Source: Eubacteriales bacterium | GTDB lineage: Bacteria; Bacillota; Clostridia; JAQUNY01 | Assembly: GCA_028717405.1 (NCBI GenBank) | Contig: JAQUNY010000042.1 | Span: forward strand, 1-11,040 | DNA: 11,040 bases | Direction: 5' to 3' | Notes under the pieces: model-generated | Told to the model about the DNA's origin: nothing | Seen by the model: only the letters and a program-made list of their open reading frames with translations | Database searches by the model: none | Position numbers and translations under genes: made by a program | Shown: piece after piece, positions 6,496 through 11,040 of the stretch | Numbering within the stretch: the first letter of the stretch is position 1 | Layout of the letters: every line of letters starts with the position of its first letter

Positions 6496-7986
6496 ATGGC
6501 ATTTCGCAAAACAGGATTCGACAATGATAAATATCTGCATATGCAATCACAAAAAATACTTGAACGGATTGATTTCTTTGGCGATAAGCTTTACCTTGAG
6601 TTTGGCGGCAAGCTTTTCGATGATTTTCATGCTTCGCGCGTGCTTCCCGGCTTCAAACCCGACAGTAAAATAAAGATGCTCCTTGAGCTTAAGGATAAAG
6701 TGGAGATAGTAATAACAATTTCTGCCGACGACATCGAAAGAAGCAAACACCGCGGGGATCTTGGCATAACCTATGAGCAGGATATCATGCGGCTCATAGA
6801 CGCCTTCAGGGCAAGCGGTCTTTTCGTGGGGAGCGTGGTGATAACAAGATACCGCTCGCAATTCTCGGCGGAGACTTTCCAAAAACGTTTGAATGACCTC
6901 GGCATAAAGGTATACAGGCACTATCCCATTCCCGACTACCCTTCAAATGTACCTCTGATCGTAAGCAATGAAGGCTACGGCAAGGACGAATACATAGAAA
7001 CCGAGAGATCTCTTATAGTTGTCACAGCCCCGGGGCCCGGAAGCGGGAAAATGGCCACCTGCCTGTCACAGCTTTATCATGATCATGAACTCGGGATCAA
7101 AGCCGGTTATGCCAAATTTGAGACTTTCCCCATATGGAACCTCCCGCTCAATCACCCGGTCAACATAGCCTACGAGGCCGCAACAACTGATTTAAATGAT
7201 GTAAACATGATAGACCCTTTCCATCTGGAAGCGTATGGCAAGACAACCGTGAATTACAACAGGGATGTCGAAATATTTCCGGTGCTGAACGCCATATTCA
7301 ATAAAATCGCAGGCAAATCACCCTATAAGAGCCCAACGGACATGGGCGTCAATATGGCCGGATTCTGCATCACCGACGATGAGACAGTCTGCAGGGCGGC
7401 TGAACAGGAAGTCATTCGGCGCTATTACAACACCAGGTGCGCCCAAAAGCAGGGGCTCGCAGAAAAGGCCGAGGTATACAGGCAGGAGCTGCTTATCAAC
7501 AAACTCGGCATATCAAATAAAGACCGGCCTGTTATCGACATCGCTCTCGACCGGGCAAAATCTACAGGCGGGCCGGCTATGGCAATACAGCTTGACAACG
7601 GCCGGTTTGTAACAGGCAAAACCACGTCTCTGCTGGATCCGACAGCTGCCGCACTCCTCAACGCCTTGAAGGAGCTGGGGGAAATCAACCATAATATCCA
7701 TCTGATATCTCCAATTATAATCGAACCCATACAGGAGCTTAAGGCTAAGCACCTCGGCAACAATAACACCCGTCTTCATGCCGACGAAATACTGATAGCT
7801 CTGTCAATAAGCGCCACTACAAATCCCACCGCGGCGCTCGCTATCGAACAGCTTCCGCGTCTGCGGGGCTGCGAAGCCCATTCAACAGTAATACTATCAA
7901 GGGTGGATGAGACAACATTTCAGAAACTCGGCCTCAATACTACCTGTGAGCCGCAGTATCATACGAAAAACCTCTATCATGAATAA
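6496..7986 (+). CDS. DUF1846 domain-containing protein, function unknown
   Basis: Full-length member of the DUF1846 family, 496 residues, the usual length for this family. It opens with the characteristic GFDNDKYLHMQSQKI (7-21), then KLYLEFGGKLFDDFHASRVLPGF (31-53). A glycine-rich loop, TAPGPGSGK (177-185), resembles a nucleotide-binding P-loop and is followed by conserved segments such as FPIWNLPLNHPVN and PTDMGVNMAGF. No membrane segment or signal peptide is seen, so it is predicted cytoplasmic. Start choice: an in-frame GTG exists at 6475, but AGGAGG at 6482-6487 lies 8 bases before ATG 6496, and family proteins begin at this point. It is a single-gene unit with its own promoter, convergent with the SDR gene. 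Structures of family members have been determined but, to my knowledge, no reaction is assigned. A nucleotide-dependent role is an inference from the loop only. Confidence 0.93.
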   Translation: MAFRKTGFDNDKYLHMQSQKILERIDFFGDKLYLEFGGKLFDDFHASRVLPGFKPDSKIKMLLELKDKVEIVITISADDIERSKHRGDLGITYEQDIMRLIDAFRASGLFVGSVVITRYRSQFSAETFQKRLNDLGIKVYRHYPIPDYPSNVPLIVSNEGYGKDEYIETERSLIVVTAPGPGSGKMATCLSQLYHDHELGIKAGYAKFETFPIWNLPLNHPVNIAYEAATTDLNDVNMIDPFHLEAYGKTTVNYNRDVEIFPVLNAIFNKIAGKSPYKSPTDMGVNMAGFCITDDETVCRAAEQEVIRRYYNTRCAQKQGLAEKAEVYRQELLINKLGISNKDRPVIDIALDRAKSTGGPAMAIQLDNGRFVTGKTTSLLDPTAAALLNALKELGEINHNIHLISPIIIEPIQELKAKHLGNNNTRLHADEILIALSISATTNPTAALAIEQLPRLRGCEAHSTVILSRVDETTFQKLGLNTTCEPQYHTKNLYHE

Positions 7987-8068
7987 TATTCAGGCAGAGG
8001 TTGATTCTGATTCATATTCTGATGTCGCATCAATTATGTTACGAAATCCGCTGAAAATTGATCCACTA

Positions 8069-8830
8069 TTATCTGAATCCGCCACAGTTGCGGCCGCCAT
8101 CGATCAAATGTGTGGATCCTGTTATAAATGCGGCTTTATCTGACGCAAGATATAATATGAAATCCACCACCTCAATGGGCTCCGCAGCCCTTCCCAGGGG
8201 AGTTTTCATGTTAGCCATATTCGGGCGGGTCAGCACCGGTCCGGGTGCGACGCATACCGCTCTGACATTATATGGAGCACCATATAGCGCCAAAGATTTT
8301 GTAAGACCGTTCATCGCGCTCTTTGTCGCTCCATAATCAATGGAAGTCGGAGCTCCCTGCTCACCGGTTATTGAACCCATATTTATTATTACGCCGCTTT
8401 TCCTGTCCATCATGTGTCCGATAGCTGCACGACTGAAATATATGGCGCCGCGCAGATTGACATCTATACCCCAGTCAATGATGCTTATGTCCATATCCCT
8501 GAAGCCTTCTGTCCGCCCAAAAACCCTGCCCGACGCTCCGCCGGCACTGTTTATAAGGATGTCGATACGGCCGTATTTTTCCATGGCTATATCGACAGCA
8601 GCCTTGACCTGATCGTATTTACGGACATCCACGGCGACCGCAGTGGCTTCGCCGCCTTTTTGCCGTATTTCTTCAGCTGCCTTCGCCACGGCCTCGTAAT
8701 TGACATCCGCCATCACAACATTTGCTCCTTCTTCAGCGAGCTTGAAACATTCAAGAAGCCCCATCCCCGAACCCGCACCGCTGACAATGGCAGTCCTGCC
8801 TTCAAATCTCTTCTCATTATGATCCGACAT
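8069..8830 (-). CDS. SDR family NAD(P)-dependent oxidoreductase
   Basis: Classical short-chain dehydrogenase/reductase of 253 residues, cytoplasmic, oxidising a secondary alcohol or reducing a ketone. The cofactor loop is SGAGSGMG (17-24; Ser for the usual Thr). Asp42 at the end of the second strand (VVMADV) predicts NAD preference. Next are VDV (67-69), NSAG (94-97) and the catalytic tetrad Asn125, Ser153, Tyr166 and Lys170 (YGATK). The product ends with GSTHLIDGG and a short NCGGFR tail. ATG 8830 has AAGGAG (complement of 8841-8846) 10 bases upstream. It is transcribed alone, downstream of the terminator of the solute-binding protein gene. Among sugar-linked SDRs, sugar-1-dehydrogenases and 2-keto-3-deoxy-fuconate 4-dehydrogenase are candidates, the latter because an FAH-family protein lies in the same neighbourhood. 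3-oxoacyl-ACP reductase-like enzymes share the same motifs and cannot be ruled out. Confidence 0.92.
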   Translation of the reverse strand: MSDHNEKRFEGRTAIVSGAGSGMGLLECFKLAEEGANVVMADVNYEAVAKAAEEIRQKGGEATAVAVDVRKYDQVKAAVDIAMEKYGRIDILINSAGGASGRVFGRTEGFRDMDISIIDWGIDVNLRGAIYFSRAAIGHMMDRKSGVIINMGSITGEQGAPTSIDYGATKSAMNGLTKSLALYGAPYNVRAVCVAPGPVLTRPNMANMKTPLGRAAEPIEVVDFILYLASDKAAFITGSTHLIDGGRNCGGFR

Positions 8831-8877
8831 ATTGCATGGTCTCCTTTTCTCTTATAACATCTTGATCTTCAACACTG

Positions 8878-8906
8878 ATTATACCGCCTGATGAATGTTA
8901 AACAAA
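8878..8906 (-). promoter_or_regulatory. candidate promoter of the SDR gene
   Basis: On the minus strand a perfect TATAAT (complement of 8878-8883) is preceded at 17 bases by TTTGTT (complement of 8901-8906), a weak -35. The leader to the ATG at 8830 would be about 40 bases. The -35 lies inside the dyad at 8897-8928. Confidence 0.42.
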
Positions 8907-8928
8907 TAGCATATATGCTTATTTTAAC
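8897..8928. promoter_or_regulatory. imperfect 32-base dyad upstream of the SDR gene
   Basis: A perfect 12-base palindrome, AGCATATATGCT, lies at 8908-8919. It is flanked by outer arms GTTAAA (8897-8902) and TTTAAC (8923-8928), which are also inverted copies, offset by one base from the inner centre. The element overlaps the predicted -35 of the SDR promoter, as a repressor or activator site would. No regulator gene is in the window. Confidence 0.4.
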
Positions 8929-8955
8929 AATAATGATATCTACAGCAAAATAATT

Positions 8956-8989
8956 TATCTGCCCGGATCATTAATACCCCGGGCAGATA
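8956..8989 (-). terminator. rho-independent terminator of the solute-binding protein gene
   Basis: An 11-base perfect stem, TATCTGCCCGG (8956-8966) with CCGGGCAGATA (8979-8989), encloses a 12-base loop. Read on the minus strand it starts 43 bases after the stop of the solute-binding protein gene and is followed by AATTATTTTG, a T-rich tail. It separates that gene from the SDR gene, so downstream permease genes in the same transcript are unlikely. Confidence 0.75.
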
Positions 8990-9032
8990 TGTTTCTTATC
9001 TTAAATAATAATTCACTATAATCTTTGACGAT

Positions 9033-10697
9033 TTACTTATTATATTTGGTCAGTGTGTCCTGTATAGTTGCTTCCACAATATCCTTACGGCTGTCAATAA
9101 CAGTCGCTGCCGCAGTATTTCCATTTACTATCGTTTTAAACACGCTATCGGTTGCCGTAAATATCGTCTTTGATAATCCCGACGAGATATAACAATAGAT
9201 ATCAGACATAATTCCGTGATTAATAGTTATGTTCTTTTCCAGAATTACAGTTTTCAAATCTTCTTCGGAAAATAATGTTGGAAGGTATGACATAACATCT
9301 ACATCATCTAAATAATCCGGAAATGTAGGGTCATATAAGGCGCATAAATCATAAATGACCCTGGCAATTTTTTCTTTACCTATTTTGTCATTGACCACAA
9401 GAGGTATACCACAAGCCCATCCTCCGACTGTTACGCTAAAGTTAACATGGCGGTCAGCATTAGGTCCTTTAGGGAATAGTGCGTACGCACTTGTATCAGG
9501 ATAAGATGACTTATTAGTTCTAACATTCGCCATTTTTACCGCTGCCATTGCCGACTGCCCCAGCTTGTACTTTGTGCTGGATGCATTCAATATGGCGGAT
9601 TTATATACATTATGCAAATTGCTTATGAACTGTAAGGCATTAATACTATTTGGATCATTTAGCGAATACCTGTACAAATCATTTTCTTTAGTTATAATAC
9701 TTCCAAAATTGGATGCTATAAAACGCTGTGTAAAGGCCGTATAAGTAGATGTTGTATCTAGTGTAAGTCCCCATTGGTCTGTTATTCCATCACTATTGAT
9801 GTCTTTTGTAGCCTTGATAGAAATGTCCAACAAGGCTTCCCATGTCCAATTCCCATCAGACTGTAATTGGATTATATCCGGCAGACCTTCTCTTTGTAAG
9901 ATAGCACGATTATAGAGGATATAATCATCCCAGTTAACTTTGTTCTGCCATGGCACACCATAATAGTGCCCGTTCCATGTAACGAAATCAATACACCGGT
10001 TAATATTTGCATTTGGCGTTGTAAGATCAATATAACTCTCAAGTGGTGTAAGTAATTTATCACATTCCATCAGCCAGGATCCAAGAATAAAAGTAATATC
10101 ATTCCAGTATGTTCCTGCAATAGCATTTAAAATCAGATTGGTTTTTTGTGCTTTTTCCTGATTTAAAGAAAATTTAAAATTGTACTTTTCCTCAACATAA
10201 TCCATTCTGGTACCAAGCATATCACATTCAGCGCTATATCCGCTTGACCAGAAAGGCCTGCTGGCCTGATTTGCAGAGTAAACAGCCATATTGATTGTAG
10301 CACCCTTCAAATCAAATATTTCTTTTTCTGCAACCATGTCAGTCCCTTCAGTTTCATCCTCTCCCAGAGGCTGATTATCCGCGTCAGTCGCATCTGCAGC
10401 TTCTACAGTATCTCTTACCTGCACAACTTCAGTCGATATCGTTGCAGTTGCGGCACCTGAAGCGGTTTTTCCTGTTTCGACAGATCCGGTTGGTTTTAAT
10501 GTAGCAGCCGGTTTCCGGGTAGTCTCAGGCAAAGAAGCAGTGATTGAACTGCCGGCCGCCACGGACGCTTCTGTATCTCCTCCTTCGTCCTTTACACATG
10601 CAAAAAGCATCCCGGAAAGTATAACAGCGACTAATGCAACTGCAACCACCTTCAGCATCATCTTTAATGTTTTTCCAGTTATCTGACTGTTTTTCAT
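9033..10697 (-). CDS. lipoprotein extracellular solute-binding protein (ABC sugar transport, family 1)
   Basis: Membrane-anchored substrate-capture protein of an ABC carbohydrate importer. The basic N-terminus and hydrophobic segment (about 15-32) end in the lipobox LFAC with lipidated Cys34. Residues 35 to about 125 are a low-complexity Ala/Thr/Glu/Ser-rich tether. The binding domain follows from FDLKGATINM, with typical segments VTWNGHYYGVPW (239-250), NWTWEALLDIS (283-293) and a Ca-binding-like loop D299-x-N-x-D303-G-x-x-D307. At 554 residues it exceeds the usual 420-450, mainly because of the tether. The start at 10697 has AAAAGGAGG (complement of 10707-10715) 9 bases away. No permease or ATPase genes are nearby and a strong terminator follows, so it appears to be an orphan component using permeases encoded elsewhere. 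The coding DNA is visibly richer in A+T than the other genes here. The ligand is unknown, probably a sugar or oligosaccharide. Confidence 0.9.
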   Translation of the reverse strand: MKNSQITGKTLKMMLKVVAVALVAVILSGMLFACVKDEGGDTEASVAAGSSITASLPETTRKPAATLKPTGSVETGKTASGAATATISTEVVQVRDTVEAADATDADNQPLGEDETEGTDMVAEKEIFDLKGATINMAVYSANQASRPFWSSGYSAECDMLGTRMDYVEEKYNFKFSLNQEKAQKTNLILNAIAGTYWNDITFILGSWLMECDKLLTPLESYIDLTTPNANINRCIDFVTWNGHYYGVPWQNKVNWDDYILYNRAILQREGLPDIIQLQSDGNWTWEALLDISIKATKDINSDGITDQWGLTLDTTSTYTAFTQRFIASNFGSIITKENDLYRYSLNDPNSINALQFISNLHNVYKSAILNASSTKYKLGQSAMAAVKMANVRTNKSSYPDTSAYALFPKGPNADRHVNFSVTVGGWACGIPLVVNDKIGKEKIARVIYDLCALYDPTFPDYLDDVDVMSYLPTLFSEEDLKTVILEKNITINHGIMSDIYCYISSGLSKTIFTATDSVFKTIVNGNTAAATVIDSRKDIVEATIQDTLTKYNK

Positions 10698-10715
10698 AAT
10701 TCACTTCCTCCTTTT

Positions 10716-11040
10716 ATTATTATATTGCTTTTAGTCTTGCGCTATAGTTGTTTGACTGATTTATAAAGCAGAAATTGCTCCTTCGAACGCGTATGGCATC
10801 TTTACTCCTGACCTTGTCTGTCACCCTGACTTTTTTATGTGACCGCGTCTGCAATAATGCCATCCCATAATATACTTATTGATCACAGTGACCTTCATTC
10901 AATGAAATAATACCTGATACCCATTTTATTAGTAAATGAGCAAAAACAATTTATAAAGTTCGCCACAGTTTATTGACGGATCTGATAAAAAAAAGTAACA
11001 TCAATAATGTGCTGTGCATTTAATTTTGCCGCATAAAAGG
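10716..11040. other. gene-free region upstream of the solute-binding protein gene
   Basis: No coding sequence is seen on either strand. It holds several TGACC half-sites on the plus strand (10809-10813, 10840-10844, 10889-10893), a GTCACCCTGAC palindrome at 10820-10830 and a TCACAGTGA palindrome at 10883-10891. This suggests a regulator-rich upstream region. No -35/-10 pair stands out: the TATAAT complement at 10719-10724 is too close to the ribosome binding site to be used. ATTTATAAAG occurs twice (10759-10768 and 10949-10958). Confidence 0.35.

Noticed and set aside
7907..8143. Small plus-strand frame overlapping the end of DUF1846
   Set aside because: No ribosome binding site or recognisable product; it overlaps two real genes.
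8414..8857. Plus-strand open frames opposite the SDR gene
   Set aside because: The minus-strand SDR has all catalytic motifs; these frames are its shadow.
10719..10724. TATAAT complement as the -10 of the solute-binding protein gene
   Set aside because: The transcript would start inside the ribosome binding site, and there is no -35 at the right distance.

Overview
The window looks like a stretch of chromosome from an anaerobic, Gram-positive Clostridia-type bacterium (inference). The basis is the strong AGGAGG-type ribosome binding sites, a lipoprotein-anchored family 1 sugar-binding protein with a Ca-loop-like D-x-N-x-D-G segment, a DUF1846 protein typical of Firmicutes, a MATE exporter of clostridial type, and intermediate base composition with AT-rich intergenic DNA. 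No rRNA, tRNA, CRISPR array, transposase or phage gene is visible.

Layout, left to right: (1) a gene-poor left edge, then a promoter and a two-gene plus-strand operon encoding a histidine (phosphoglycerate-mutase type) phosphatase and a fumarylacetoacetate hydrolase (FAH) family protein; (2) a convergent MATE exporter on the minus strand; (3) a divergent regulatory region with a long dyad, then a plus-strand pair with a 4-base ATGA overlap, made of a class II ketose-bisphosphate aldolase and a medium-chain dehydrogenase that lacks the usual zinc ligands; (4) a convergent minus-strand DUF1080 (3-keto-disaccharide hydrolase family) gene without a signal peptide; (5) a divergent, largely empty intergenic region, a promoter, and a plus-strand DUF1846 gene; (6) a convergent short-chain dehydrogenase (SDR) on the minus strand with a dyad near its promoter; (7) a perfect 11-bp stem terminator, then a minus-strand lipoprotein solute-binding protein with an unusually long low-complexity tether, and about 340 bases of gene-free upstream DNA.

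Taken together this is an accessory carbohydrate or sugar-acid utilisation neighbourhood: capture of a sugar at the membrane (solute-binding protein), oxidation (SDR, medium-chain dehydrogenase), cleavage of a keto-glycoside (DUF1080), cleavage of a ketose phosphate (aldolase) and hydrolysis of a diketo acid (FAH family). The genes alternate in strand and have separate promoters, so they are not one operon. The tightest functional unit is the aldolase/dehydrogenase pair. No enzyme here can be given a definite substrate from sequence alone. I found no clear sign of a wholly new defence or mobile system. The least understood elements are the DUF1846 protein, the zinc-less dehydrogenase paired with an aldolase, the cytoplasmic DUF1080 protein, and the orphan solute-binding protein.
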